Origin: Halalkalibacter krulwichiae
GTDB lineage: Bacteria > Bacillota > Bacilli > Bacillales > Bacillaceae_D
Length of the DNA stretch: 64,000 nucleotides
Direction of reading: 5' to 3'
Assembly (NCBI RefSeq): GCF_002109385.1
Contig: NZ_CP020814.1
Location: 746,001 to 810,000 of the forward strand
Shown piece after piece: positions 9,379 to 18,432 of the stretch. The translations under genes were made by a program, and so were the position numbers. The notes under the pieces are model-generated. The model ran no database searches. It saw only the letters and a list, made by a program, of their open reading frames with translations, and was not told the origin of the DNA. How positions within the stretch are numbered: the stretch's first letter is position 1; every line of letters begins with the position of its first letter.

Positions 9379-10731
9379 CTAATTAAAAAGACCAATGGAA
9401 CTTAAGAACACTAGTAAAATAGCAATCGGTGCTACAAACCGTAAAAGGAATAACCATATGTGTCCTAGAGCAGTGTCACCGAAATCTGAGTCGCGTAGTG
9501 CGTCCACCTTCTTAAAACCCCAGCCCATGAATAAGGCAATCATTAAACCACCAAGGGGGAGGAAGATGTTTGATGCAATAAAGTCAATGGAATCTAATAT
9601 ATCGCGATCGCCAATAATACGGATATTAGAAAGGGCCCCTTGACCTAATGAGGAAGGAATTCCTAAAACAAAAATAATTGAACCAATAATAACTGTTGCC
9701 TTCTTTCTCGACCAATCAAATTTTCGGATAAAGTAAGCAACCGCAACTTCCAAAAGAGATACTGCTGAGGATAGAGCAGCAGCTGTTAATAAAAAGAAAA
9801 ATAACAAACCAAAAATTCCGCCAAAGCCAATATTATCAAAAACGTTTGGCATAACCATAAAAACAAGACCAGGGCCATCTGCTGGGTTCATTCCTAATGC
9901 AAAGACAGCAGGGAATATCATCAAACCAGCAATAATGGCGAAAAGTGTATCTAGCGTTGCAACGCTAGCAGCAGCTCCTGGTAAACGATCTCTCTTTGAT
10001 AGATAACTTCCATAAGTAATTAAGGCACCCATACCTAAGCTTAATGAGAAAAAGGCTTGACCTAATGCAGCTAGATAAATTGAAGGATCTTTTAATGCAG
10101 ACCAATCTGGCGTAAATAAAAAGGCTAGTCCTTCTTGAGCCCCACCAAGCGATAGACTATAGATTGATAATAAAATTAAAAGTACTCCTAATAATGGCAT
10201 TAAAATTTTATTCGAGCGCTCAATTCCTTTTTTTACTCCGATGTAAACAATTCCAATAGTGAAACCCATAAATATAAATTGCCAAAACAATGGTTTAACA
10301 GGATCTGTAATAAAGGAAACGAAGAAAGACTCATATCCATCTGCCGGGGCGCTCCATAAAGAACCTGTTAAATAATTAATAAAGTAATAAGAGATCCAAC
10401 CAGCGATTACTCCATAAAAAGATAAGATTAAAAATGCAGCCGAAACTCCTAACAAACCGGCAACTTTCCACGGCTTTCCTGGAGCTAACTTCTCAAATGA
10501 GCCAACCGCATCACTTTGCGCTTTTCGACCAATGGTGAATTCCGCCATAATAATAGGGATACCAATGAGAAGGATAAAAGTAATATAAATAAGTAAAAAT
10601 GCAGCTCCTCCATTTTCTCCGGTAACATATGAAAAACGCCATACGTTTCCTAGCCCGACAGCAGATCCCATTGCAGCTAAAATAAACCCTAGCCTAGAAG
10701 CCCACTGCTCGCGTCCTGGTTCTAGCGACAC
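9379..10731 (-). CDS. Neurotransmitter:sodium symporter (NSS/SNF) family transporter
   Basis: A 450-residue integral membrane protein of the LeuT-fold NSS family, like YocR and YhdH of B. subtilis. The family hallmark is at the N-terminus: WASRLGFILAAMGSAVGLGNVWRF-type residues around 10-33 include the sodium and substrate site of TM1 (GSAVGLGNVWRFSY). About eleven or twelve hydrophobic segments follow, fewer than eukaryotic members, as is common for bacterial ones. It likely imports an amino acid with sodium, which would suit a sodium-based economy. AGGAGG precedes the ATG. It is a single-gene unit. Confidence 0.92.
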   Translation of the reverse strand: MSLEPGREQWASRLGFILAAMGSAVGLGNVWRFSYVTGENGGAAFLLIYITFILLIGIPIIMAEFTIGRKAQSDAVGSFEKLAPGKPWKVAGLLGVSAAFLILSFYGVIAGWISYYFINYLTGSLWSAPADGYESFFVSFITDPVKPLFWQFIFMGFTIGIVYIGVKKGIERSNKILMPLLGVLLILLSIYSLSLGGAQEGLAFLFTPDWSALKDPSIYLAALGQAFFSLSLGMGALITYGSYLSKRDRLPGAAASVATLDTLFAIIAGLMIFPAVFALGMNPADGPGLVFMVMPNVFDNIGFGGIFGLLFFFLLTAAALSSAVSLLEVAVAYFIRKFDWSRKKATVIIGSIIFVLGIPSSLGQGALSNIRIIGDRDILDSIDFIASNIFLPLGGLMIALFMGWGFKKVDALRDSDFGDTALGHIWLFLLRFVAPIAILLVFLSSIGLFN

Positions 10732-10866
10732 GTTACATTCCTCCTTTAAATTGCTAAAATATTTTGTTAATATACTATATCACACAAGGTTTGAATTGAA
10801 TAGGGAATTTTCAGATAAAGCAGATTTTTCGATAAGTTTGGAAGAAATTGTTTTGTTTTGTCGAAA

Positions 10867-10907
10867 AATGGCTACTCAAAAGGTGGAGTGCCTTTTGAGT
10901 AGCCATT
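10867..10907 (-). terminator. Terminator of the lemA-htpX-like operon
   Basis: A 17-bp perfect stem (AATGGCTACTCAAAAGG and its complement) overlaps the stop codon at 10906-10908. On the minus strand it ends in ATTTTTCG, a usable U tract. Confidence 0.85.
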
Positions 10908-11784
10908 ACATTTGTCGCAAACGATGAATTCTTTCTTGTGGTTGTGGGTGTGTAGAGAAAAGATTTGCTGCTCTTTTTTTTAGGGGATCTGCAAAGTATA
11001 AAGGAGCAGACGTACTGGAAGCTTCTTTAACAGGAGTAGATATTCCTGTGATTTTCTCCAGAGCTGAAGAAAGTGCAATAGGATTTCGCGTTAGTTCAAC
11101 AGCACTAGCATCCGCTAAGTACTCCCTATTTCTTGATATTGCAAGGCGAATAAGTGTTGCAACAATAGGTGATAAGAGTAACAGCACTAGAGCCAATAGG
11201 AGCAGGGCTGGATGTTGTTTTTGATTTCGGTTACTTCTAGAAAAAAACATCATTCTAGTTCCAAGGTCACTTAAAATAGCAACAGCAGAAACAAGTGCTA
11301 CGGCAATTGTAGCCAATCGAACATCGAAATTACGAATATGAGCTACTTCATGTGCAAGGACCCCTTCAACCTCTTCGCGATTTAAGAGGCTCATTAATCC
11401 TGTAGTAACCGCTACAGCTCCACTTTTTGGAGAAATACCAGTAGCAAATGCATTTGGACTCGAGTCTTTGATAATATATATTTTAGGCATAGGTATTCTT
11501 GCTGCCATAGCTAAATTCTCAACTGTATGCCATAGAAACGGATCTTCATCCTTAGAAGTGATTTCTTTGGCATGGTTCATTCTCATGACAACCTTCGTAC
11601 TTGATAAGAGCATTAAGATTGTATAGAATCCACCAATTACAAGAGCTATAATCATACCGCTATAAAAGTCTCCAGATGTGATATAAGTTAAGGAGGCACC
11701 AACTACTAAAATGAAAACAATAAATCCTGCAACAATAAAAGCAGTATTCCGTTTATTCCGTTCAATTTGCTTATAGAGAATCAT
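10906..11784 (-). CDS. htpX: M48 family membrane zinc metalloprotease, HtpX-like
   Basis: A 292-residue HtpX-type protease, which in bacteria helps quality control of membrane proteins. Two hydrophobic segments are at the N-terminus (about 16-36 and 39-60). The zinc motif HEVAHIRNFD (about 144-153, HExxH) is followed by a second hydrophobic pair (about 160-215) and by REYLADASAVELTRNP, whose Glu is the third zinc ligand. The C-terminus keeps the STHPQPQERIHRLRQM signature. It follows lemA by 47 bases on the same strand, a pairing seen in many bacteria. Confidence 0.92.
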   Translation of the reverse strand: MILYKQIERNKRNTAFIVAGFIVFILVVGASLTYITSGDFYSGMIIALVIGGFYTILMLLSSTKVVMRMNHAKEITSKDEDPFLWHTVENLAMAARIPMPKIYIIKDSSPNAFATGISPKSGAVAVTTGLMSLLNREEVEGVLAHEVAHIRNFDVRLATIAVALVSAVAILSDLGTRMMFFSRSNRNQKQHPALLLLALVLLLLSPIVATLIRLAISRNREYLADASAVELTRNPIALSSALEKITGISTPVKEASSTSAPLYFADPLKKRAANLFSTHPQPQERIHRLRQM

Positions 11785-11831
11785 TAACGCTTCCCCGTTT
11801 CTATAAATAGATCATTGTCTTTTGCTTATCT

Positions 11832-12383
11832 TTAAAACGTCACTTTTACATTTTCACGTTCTGCAGCAGGGGTTTCTAGCATGTCACGACTTGTAAAGTT
11901 GTGAACCGAGGCAATGATATTTGTTGGAATCGATTGAATCTTTGTATTGTATTCCATTACTGTCTTATTATAGAGCTGTCGTGCATATGCAATTTTATTT
12001 TCTGTTCCAGCGAGCTCTTCTTGTAACATATTAAAGTTATTACTCGCTTTTAGATCAGGATATGCTTCTCGTAACGCAAACAGCTGTCTTAAAGCGCCTG
12101 ATAATTCATTATTAGCATGAATTTGTTCTTGTCGGCTATTTTGTGGAGAAGTAATTTGATTTCTGAGTTCAACGACTTTTGCTAACGTTTCTTGTTCATG
12201 TTTAGCATATCCTTTTACTGTTTCTACAAGGTTAGGAATCAGATCAAATCTTCTTTTTAGTTGAACATCAATTTGTGCCCAAGACTCCTCAACCCAATTT
12301 CGATATTTTACAAGTCTGTTATAGCTAGTGATCCAGAATATTCCGATCAGTACAATTAGTCCCAAGCCAATCAATAAACCCAT
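11832..12383 (-). CDS. lemA: LemA family protein
   Basis: A 183-residue protein with one N-terminal membrane helix (residues 2-20) followed by a mostly alpha-helical domain. Conserved blocks are YNRLVKYRNWVEESWAQIDVQLKRRFDLIPNLVETVKGYAKHE-like (YNRLVKYRNWVEESW seen at 21-35; RRFDLIPNLVETVKGYA at about 44-60) and FNMLQEELAGTENKIAYAR. LemA function is unclear. It commonly travels with M48 proteases, as here. Confidence 0.93.
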   Translation of the reverse strand: MGLLIGLGLIVLIGIFWITSYNRLVKYRNWVEESWAQIDVQLKRRFDLIPNLVETVKGYAKHEQETLAKVVELRNQITSPQNSRQEQIHANNELSGALRQLFALREAYPDLKASNNFNMLQEELAGTENKIAYARQLYNKTVMEYNTKIQSIPTNIIASVHNFTSRDMLETPAAERENVKVTF

Positions 12384-12585
12384 AAGAACACCTCTCTAAT
12401 GTTATTTATTACTATTACGAATAGGAAAGCGTATGGTTTCAAAAGTTTTTGGTACAATGGTTTTACATCCTGTTATTATTATGAACTTTATAAAGGATGA
12501 ATACTTTTCTTTTTTACTCCTTTTTAAATTGAAAAAAAGTGGTTTAATCAATTAATGGATTACAAAAGTAGGAGGAATTAATAAA

Positions 12586-13755
12586 ATGCTTACTGTGATT
12601 AGAAATGGTGAAGTTTATACACCAACATACATAGGTAAAAAGGATTTGCTAGTAGCAGGTGAGAAGATTATTGCAATCGAGAATTGTATTGATACGTCTT
12701 CTTTAAATATCGACATACAAGAAATTAACGCAGAAGGTCATTGTGTTGTTCCTGGCTTTATCGATAGTCATGTCCACATTATCGGAGGTGGTGGAGAAGG
12801 AGGGTATAAAACTCGCACACCAGAATTAATGCTTACACAAGCAACTACAGCGGGAGTGACAACTGTTGTTGGAGTAATTGGAACAGATGGTACTACGAGA
12901 ACGATGAGTGACTTAATTGCGAAGGCGCGAGCACTGGATGAGGAAGGAATTACATGCTTCGTCCATACAGGTTCATATCAAGTTCCTATTAAGCCATTAA
13001 CGGGTACGATTCAAAGTGATTTACTTCTAATCGATAAAATTATTGGTGTAGGAGAAGTCGCAATTGCGGATCATCGATCTTCACAGCCAAGCGCATTTGA
13101 ACTTAGTCGAATAGCTGCTGAAGCTCGAGTTGGTGGGATGTTAGCGGGAAAAGCTGGGATTATCAATGTTCATCTTGGTGATGGAAAAGATAAGCTATCA
13201 TTACTAGAAGAAATAATTAATACAACGAATATTCCTGTTAGCCAATTTGTTCCCACTCACATTAATCGAAATCCAGGTTTGTTTAAGGAAGGAATTACCT
13301 ATGCTAAAAAAGGAGGTTTTGTTGATTTTACAACGAGTACAATTCCCCAGTTTCTAGAAGAAGGCGAAACAAAGTGCAGCAAAGGACTGAAGATCATGTT
13401 AGAAGAGGGGGTTCCTTTACAGCAGATTACATTTACTTCAGATGCTCAAGGAAGCTTGCCAGCCTTTGACGAAGAAGGTCAAATCAAGGGTTTAAAGATA
13501 GGGGATATGAAATCTTTATTCAATGAAATACGTGATGCAGTTATAGAAGAGAGTATTCCATTAGACATTGCCCTTCATGTTATTACGAAAAACCCAGCAG
13601 AACAATTAAAATTACAATCCAAGGGCGAACTTGTCGTTGGAAAGGACGCTGACATAGTATTTTTAACAAAAGAGTTAGAGATATCAACAGTTATCGCACG
13701 GGGAAAAGTGATGATCGAAAAACAAGAAGTTAAAGTGAAGGGAACTTTTGAATAA
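12586..13755 (+). CDS. iadA: Isoaspartyl dipeptidase (beta-aspartyl peptidase)
   Basis: A 389-residue amidohydrolase that cleaves beta-aspartyl dipeptides released from damaged proteins. The first metal motif is PGFIDSHVHIIGGGGEGG (HxH, about 57-74), with the glycine-rich loop typical of IadA. The carbamylated-lysine/second metal area is GEVAIADHRSSQPS, and the late aspartate lies in FTSDAQGSLP. Length matches the family. AGGAGGAATTA precedes the start. It has its own promoter region and terminator. Confidence 0.92.
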   Translation: MLTVIRNGEVYTPTYIGKKDLLVAGEKIIAIENCIDTSSLNIDIQEINAEGHCVVPGFIDSHVHIIGGGGEGGYKTRTPELMLTQATTAGVTTVVGVIGTDGTTRTMSDLIAKARALDEEGITCFVHTGSYQVPIKPLTGTIQSDLLLIDKIIGVGEVAIADHRSSQPSAFELSRIAAEARVGGMLAGKAGIINVHLGDGKDKLSLLEEIINTTNIPVSQFVPTHINRNPGLFKEGITYAKKGGFVDFTTSTIPQFLEEGETKCSKGLKIMLEEGVPLQQITFTSDAQGSLPAFDEEGQIKGLKIGDMKSLFNEIRDAVIEESIPLDIALHVITKNPAEQLKLQSKGELVVGKDADIVFLTKELEISTVIARGKVMIEKQEVKVKGTFE

Positions 13756-13762
13756 GAGGACT

Positions 13763-13796
13763 AGCACATTTGGCCAGTAGCTGAATGTGCTTTTTG
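13763..13796 (+). terminator. Terminator of iadA
   Basis: AGCACATT (13763-13770) pairs with AATGTGCT (13784-13791), followed by TTTTGTTTT. Confidence 0.85.
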
Positions 13797-13873
13797 TTTT
13801 AGATTTAGGTTGCTTTATATAATTAGGTTCTGCTTCTTAATTATCAGATTAGTTAGGTGAAAATACCCCATTA

Positions 13874-13902
13874 TTGACAGCGCTTACATAGTTGTCATGA
13901 AT
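13874..13902 (+). promoter_or_regulatory. CcpA cre site overlapping a -35 box ahead of the yng operon
   Basis: TTGACA at 13874-13879 is a perfect sigma-A -35, with a weak -10 (ATGAAT, 13897-13902) 17 bases later. The 15-mer TGACAGCGCTTACAT at 13875-13889, read on the other strand as ATGTAAGCGCTGTCA, fits the cre consensus WTGNAAGCGNWWNCA closely. A repressor here would block RNA polymerase directly, so carbon catabolite repression of the operon is inferred. The gap 13797-13984 holds nothing else recognisable. Confidence 0.6.
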
Positions 13903-13984
13903 ATTCAAAATGTAACGTATGATGAATAGAGATCGTTATCTTGGAACTGAGCGAGCGTTCATTACTTGCGAAGGAGGAAGCTAA

Positions 13985-15127
13985 ATGGACTTTAGCTTGT
14001 CGAAGGAACAACAAATGGTAAAAGAAATGGTAAGGGAATTTGCCAAAAAAGAAATTGCTCCTAATGCTGAAAAGTGGGATAAAGAATCTTTTTTTCCAGA
14101 ACATGTTTTTAAGAAAATGGGTGAGTTGGGCTTACTTGGTTTACCTTTTCCAGAACAATATGGAGGAGCTGGAGCTGATACAATTTCGTATGCATTAGCT
14201 GTTGAAGAGGTAGGACGCGCTTGTGGTGGAACAGGTCTTAGCTATGCTGCTGCCGTCTCACTTGGGGCTAGCCCTATTTATTATTTTGGGACAGAGCAGC
14301 AGAAGAAAGAATTTCTTGTTCCTTTGGCACGTGGTGAATCGTTAGGTTCTTTTGGTTTAACAGAGCCTAATGCTGGGTCTGATGCCGGGGGGACTAGAAC
14401 AACGGCGGTGTTAGATGGCGAAGAGTATGTAATCAATGGAGAGAAATGTTGGATTACAAACGCTGGATTTGCTAAATGCGTAATCGTCACAGCTAAAACA
14501 GGTGTGGATCATAATGGGAAAAATATTATTTCTGCCTTAATCGTTCCTACAGGAATCCAAGGTTTTTCCATTCGCTGTGACTATGACAAAATGGGAGTTC
14601 GTGCGTCAAATACTTGTGAACTCGTATTGAATAATGTAAGAGTTCCTAAAGGTAATATTTTAGGCGATCCGGCAAAAGGGTTTAAGCAATTCCTTCATAC
14701 ATTGGATGGTGGAAGAATCTCGATTGGAGCCCTTGCAGTTGGAATTGCCCAATCAGCTTTTGAGAAAGCGCTTGTTTACTCTAAAGAACGGAAACAGTTT
14801 GGCAAAGCCATCTCAAATTTTCAAGCGATCCAATTTAAATTAGCTGATATGGCCATGGAAATTGAGTTAGCGAGAACGATGGTATTGAAAGCAGCATGGT
14901 TAAAGGACAATGGGAAGTCTTTCTCAAAAGAAGCGGCCTTCGCAAAACTATTCGCTTCTGAAACCGCAACAAGAGTATGTAATCAATCTCTCCAAATTCA
15001 TGGAGGCTATGGATATATGAAGGAATACGGAATTGAGAGAATGTTAAGAGATGCTAAGTTATTAGAAATTGGAGAAGGTACTTCAGAGATTCAACGTCTT
15101 GTTATTGCAAGACAATTAGGGTGTTGA
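13985..15127 (+). CDS. yngJ: Acyl-CoA dehydrogenase (probably isovaleryl-CoA dehydrogenase)
   Basis: FAD enzyme of 380 residues, first step of the operon. Family signatures are present: the FAD/substrate loop FGLTEPNAGSDAGGTRT (about 123-139), ITNAGFA, KQFGKAISNFQAIQFKLADMA-type segment and the C-terminal IHGGYGYMKEYGIERMLRDA block with GTSEIQRLVIARQL. The catalytic base position fits isovaleryl- or short-branched-chain enzymes but I cannot settle the substrate from sequence. The operon context (methylcrotonyl-CoA carboxylase, methylglutaconyl-CoA hydratase and HMG-CoA lyase) makes isovaleryl-CoA from leucine the likely substrate. Confidence 0.88.
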   Translation: MDFSLSKEQQMVKEMVREFAKKEIAPNAEKWDKESFFPEHVFKKMGELGLLGLPFPEQYGGAGADTISYALAVEEVGRACGGTGLSYAAAVSLGASPIYYFGTEQQKKEFLVPLARGESLGSFGLTEPNAGSDAGGTRTTAVLDGEEYVINGEKCWITNAGFAKCVIVTAKTGVDHNGKNIISALIVPTGIQGFSIRCDYDKMGVRASNTCELVLNNVRVPKGNILGDPAKGFKQFLHTLDGGRISIGALAVGIAQSAFEKALVYSKERKQFGKAISNFQAIQFKLADMAMEIELARTMVLKAAWLKDNGKSFSKEAAFAKLFASETATRVCNQSLQIHGGYGYMKEYGIERMLRDAKLLEIGEGTSEIQRLVIARQLGC

Positions 15128-15143
15128 GTAGGAAGGTGAAAAG

Positions 15144-16487
15144 ATGTTCAAACGAATATTAATTGCAAATCGTGGTGAAATTGCTTTACGCATTCTTCGA
15201 ACATGCAAGCGATTAGGTATTGAAACAGTTGCCATTTTTTCTGAGGCCGATAAAGAGGCATTACATGTAAAAGAGGCAGATTATATATATTATATTGGCC
15301 CTTCTAAAGTAAGTGAGAGTTATTTAAATATTAGAAAAATCATTGAAGTGGCAAAGGAAAGTGGAGCAGAGGCTATTCATCCGGGGTATGGATTATTATC
15401 TGAAAATGCAGAATTTGCAAGGCGTTGTAAGGAAGAAGAGATCGTATTTATTGGCCCGGAAGCTGAATTAATTGAGCTAATGGGGAATAAAGTTGCTGCA
15501 AGAAAGGCAATGCAAGCTGCTGATTTTCCGATTATTCAGGGGACTGACAAACCGTTAGCAAATGCTGAAGAAGCAATTCGTGCTGCAGAAAATATGGGGT
15601 ACCCTGTTATGCTCAAAGCTTCTGCTGGAGGTGGAGGAATCGGGATGCAACTTGTTTCAAATGATGAAGAACTGTCGAAAGCATTTGAAACGAACCAAAA
15701 ACGCGCTGAGATGTTTTTTGGAAATGGAGAAATGTTCCTTGAAAAAGCAATTGAAAATGCACGTCATATTGAAATACAGTTATTAGCCGATCAGTTTGGC
15801 GGAATGGTTCATTTATGGGATAGAGATTGTTCAATCCAAAGAAGAAATCAAAAAGTAGTCGAAGAGGCTCCGTCTCCTTTTTTGAGTGAAACACTTAGAG
15901 AAGAGATGGGAAAGATGGCAGTGAAAGCTGCAAGCTCTTTACAGTACACCAATGCCGGTACAATGGAGTGTTTAGTAGATGAGCATGACAATATTTATTT
16001 TCTTGAGATGAACACTCGCTTACAGGTCGAGCATCCTGTAACAGAAGAAATAACCGGAATCGATCTAGTTGAGTGGCAAGTAAGAATTGCATCAGGAGAA
16101 CGATTGGGGTTTAGACAAGAAGACATAAAAAAAGAGGGCCATGCAATAGAAGTCCGTATATATGCTGAAGATCCAAAAACATTCTATCCCTCTCCGGGAA
16201 CGATAAAAGAATTAAACCTACCTTTTGCTAGAAACTTTCGACATGAGTGTGCTGTAGAAAAAGGAAGTATAGTCACTCCTTTTTATGATCCGATGATTGC
16301 TAAGTTAATTGTCAGTGGTCGAACAAGAAGAGAAGCAATCGATCATTTGTTAGAAGCCTTATCGGTATATCAAGTAGATGGAATTAAAACGAATATTCCA
16401 ATGTTAAAAGAAGTGATTAGTCACAAATCGTTTCAAGCTGGTACTTTTACAACGTCTTTTATACGAAATCATTATAAAAAAGGATGA
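15144..16487 (+). CDS. yngH: Acyl-CoA carboxylase biotin carboxylase subunit
   Basis: ATP-grasp biotin carboxylase of 447 residues, the ATP-dependent half of a probable methylcrotonyl-CoA carboxylase. It has the N-terminal IANRGEIALRILRTCKRLG motif, the HPGYGLLSENAEFA block, the glycine-rich ATP loop KASAGGGGIGM (about 157-167), EKAIENARHIEIQ and the catalytic EMNTRLQVEHPVTEEITGIDLV block. It starts 16 bases after yngJ and ends 6 bases before the biotin carrier gene. Distinct from the fatty-acid AccC only by context. Confidence 0.9.
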   Translation: MFKRILIANRGEIALRILRTCKRLGIETVAIFSEADKEALHVKEADYIYYIGPSKVSESYLNIRKIIEVAKESGAEAIHPGYGLLSENAEFARRCKEEEIVFIGPEAELIELMGNKVAARKAMQAADFPIIQGTDKPLANAEEAIRAAENMGYPVMLKASAGGGGIGMQLVSNDEELSKAFETNQKRAEMFFGNGEMFLEKAIENARHIEIQLLADQFGGMVHLWDRDCSIQRRNQKVVEEAPSPFLSETLREEMGKMAVKAASSLQYTNAGTMECLVDEHDNIYFLEMNTRLQVEHPVTEEITGIDLVEWQVRIASGERLGFRQEDIKKEGHAIEVRIYAEDPKTFYPSPGTIKELNLPFARNFRHECAVEKGSIVTPFYDPMIAKLIVSGRTRREAIDHLLEALSVYQVDGIKTNIPMLKEVISHKSFQAGTFTTSFIRNHYKKG

Positions 16488-16493
16488 TAAAGA

Positions 16494-16709
16494 ATGAATG
16501 TGATTAGAACGACAATGGCAGGTAACATATGGAGGATATTGGTTTCGGTTGGGGATGAGGTCCAAGCGGGTCAAGAAGTAGCAATATTGGAATCTATGAA
16601 AATGGAAATTCCTGTGGAAGCTTACAAAACAGGAACAGTAAAAGTGATCTTAAAAGGTGAGGGCGAGTTTATAGATGAGGATGAAGTGTTAATGGAATTA
16701 GACGGATAA
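16494..16709 (+). CDS. Biotin/lipoyl carrier protein (BCCP-like subunit)
   Basis: A 71-residue protein that is essentially a single biotinyl domain. The biotinylation motif is ESMKMEIPV with the target Lys at about residue 35, preceded by the usual GDEVQAGQEVAILE strand. Such short carriers accompany two-subunit acyl-CoA carboxylases in Bacilli (the yngHB position of the B. subtilis cluster). It carries CO2 from the biotin carboxylase at 15144 to the carboxyltransferase at 18433. Confidence 0.9.
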   Translation: MNVIRTTMAGNIWRILVSVGDEVQAGQEVAILESMKMEIPVEAYKTGTVKVILKGEGEFIDEDEVLMELDG

Positions 16710-16723
16710 GGCAGGGGACGTCA

Positions 16724-17644
16724 TTGAATGAAAAAAAAGTAAAAATTCGCGAAGTAGGTCCAAGAGATGGCTTGCAAAATGAAAGACAGTGGATTGAAAC
16801 GGAAGATAAAATCAATTGGATAAACCAATTAGCAGAAACGGGTTTAAGCTATATTGAATTAACTTCCTTTGTCCATCCAAAGTGGATACCAGCACTTGCT
16901 GATGCTAATGAGGTCGTAAAAGGGGTTAAAAGAAATAAATCCGTTTCATTTGGTGCACTTGTTCCGAATGAGCGTGGGTTGGAACGAGCACTACAGGTAG
17001 GCATTGATGAAGTGGCGGTTTTTCTATCTGCTAGTGAAACACATAATCGAAAAAATATAAATAAATCAATAAAAGAAACGATCAATATTTTGAAGCCTGT
17101 GGTCTATCAAGCTAAATTAGCGGACAAATCGGTTAGAGGATATATTTCAACTGTGTTCGGTTGTCCTTACGAAGGCAATGTAAATGTTCAACGAGTAATA
17201 GCCATTGCTCAAAGCTTGCTTGAGCTTGGAGTAGATGAGGTTTCTTTAGGAGATACGACGGGAATTGCTACACCAAATCAAGTCGAAGCTGTTTTACAAG
17301 AACTTGCTAGGAAGATCTCGTTAGAAACCATTGCTCTTCATCCACATGATACTAGAGGGACGGCTTTAGCAAATGTGTTTGCCGCCTATCGGTTAGGTGT
17401 TCGGACGTTTGATGGAGCAACGGCAGGGTTAGGAGGTTGTCCCTACGCACCTGGAGCATCTGGAAATGTTGCAACAGAGGATCTAGTTTACCTTTTAGAA
17501 GGGCTCGGTGCGCAAACCGGAATTCATTTAGAACGTCTAGTAAATTGCGGGAAATGGATTCAGAACAAGCTTAAGCGAAATTTACCTAGTCATCATTTAC
17601 AAATAGCATTAGCTAGTGAGAATAAGGAGGGTTTCCATCAATGA
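16724..17644 (+). CDS. yngG: Hydroxymethylglutaryl-CoA lyase
   Basis: Cleaves HMG-CoA to acetoacetate and acetyl-CoA, the last step of leucine breakdown. The 306-residue TIM barrel starts with the REVGPRDGLQNE motif (about 8-19) and has metal-binding HPHDTRGTALAN and the family signature GLGGCPYAPGASGNVATEDLVYLL with its active-site Cys. The start is TTG, six bases after AGGGGA; no in-frame ATG lies nearby. It overlaps yngF by 4 bases (ATGA). Confidence 0.93.
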   Translation: MNEKKVKIREVGPRDGLQNERQWIETEDKINWINQLAETGLSYIELTSFVHPKWIPALADANEVVKGVKRNKSVSFGALVPNERGLERALQVGIDEVAVFLSASETHNRKNINKSIKETINILKPVVYQAKLADKSVRGYISTVFGCPYEGNVNVQRVIAIAQSLLELGVDEVSLGDTTGIATPNQVEAVLQELARKISLETIALHPHDTRGTALANVFAAYRLGVRTFDGATAGLGGCPYAPGASGNVATEDLVYLLEGLGAQTGIHLERLVNCGKWIQNKLKRNLPSHHLQIALASENKEGFHQ

Positions 17645-18420
17645 AAACACTGCTTATTGAAAACAAAGGGAACGGCATTGTTGTCGCCACACTTAACCAA
17701 CCGAAAAAAGCTAATGCGTTATCTTTACAGATGATCCGAGAGTTAAACGATTTTTTAGCAAGTGTAGAGAACGATGATTCCATTAGAGTTATTGTTTTTA
17801 CAGGGAATGGCGATCGTGTTTTCTGCGCGGGAGCGGACTTAAAGGAACGAAAAGAAATGAATATGCAAGAAGCGAAATTTGCGGTACAAAAAATCAAACG
17901 AACAATTAATCGAGTTGCTTCGTTAAAGCAGCCTACAATAGCAGCTATGAATGGTACGGCGTTAGGTGGGGGTTTAGAGTTTTCATTAGCCTGCGACATT
18001 CGGATTGCAAGTACAGATGGAACATATGGACTAACAGAAACTTCACTTGCTATTATTCCAGGAGCAGGAGGGACGCAACGTTTATCACGTTTAATCGGAA
18101 CGGGTAAAGCAAAAGAATTAATTTTTACAGCTGCTAAAATATCAGGGATTGAAGCGAAGGAAATCGGTTTAGTTGAACACGCTGTAAGGTTGAATGAAGT
18201 GAAACAGAAATCGATTGACCTTGCCCAAGTGATTGCAAGTAATGGTCCAGTCGCGGTACAAGAGGCGAAAAAAGCCATTAATTTAGGGATTGATGTTGAT
18301 CTGAAAACATCTTTAACGATTGAATCGAATGCTTATGAGCAAACATTGATCACAAAGGATCGACTTGAAGGTCTACTCGCCTTCGAGGAAAAAAGAAAGC
18401 CGGAATATAAAGGTCAGTAA
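17641..18420 (+). CDS. yngF: Enoyl-CoA hydratase/isomerase family protein (probable methylglutaconyl-CoA hydratase)
   Basis: A 259-residue crotonase-fold protein. The oxyanion-hole segments are FCAGADLKER (about 61-70) and the AAMNGTALGGGLEFSLACDIRIAS helix region (about 101-124), with Glu in the LTETSLAIIPGAGGTQRLSRLIG block (about 131-153). AGGAGG lies five to six bases before ATG. Its place between the lyase and the carboxyltransferase gene implies hydration of 3-methylglutaconyl-CoA to HMG-CoA; the fold alone would not prove this. Confidence 0.88.
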   Translation: MKTLLIENKGNGIVVATLNQPKKANALSLQMIRELNDFLASVENDDSIRVIVFTGNGDRVFCAGADLKERKEMNMQEAKFAVQKIKRTINRVASLKQPTIAAMNGTALGGGLEFSLACDIRIASTDGTYGLTETSLAIIPGAGGTQRLSRLIGTGKAKELIFTAAKISGIEAKEIGLVEHAVRLNEVKQKSIDLAQVIASNGPVAVQEAKKAINLGIDVDLKTSLTIESNAYEQTLITKDRLEGLLAFEEKRKPEYKGQ

Positions 18421-18432
18421 AGGAGGTAGAAA

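Noticed and set aside
17613..18278. 221-codon minus-strand ORF opposite yngF
   Set aside because: Shadow of the crotonase gene: no ribosome site, composition typical of an antisense frame.
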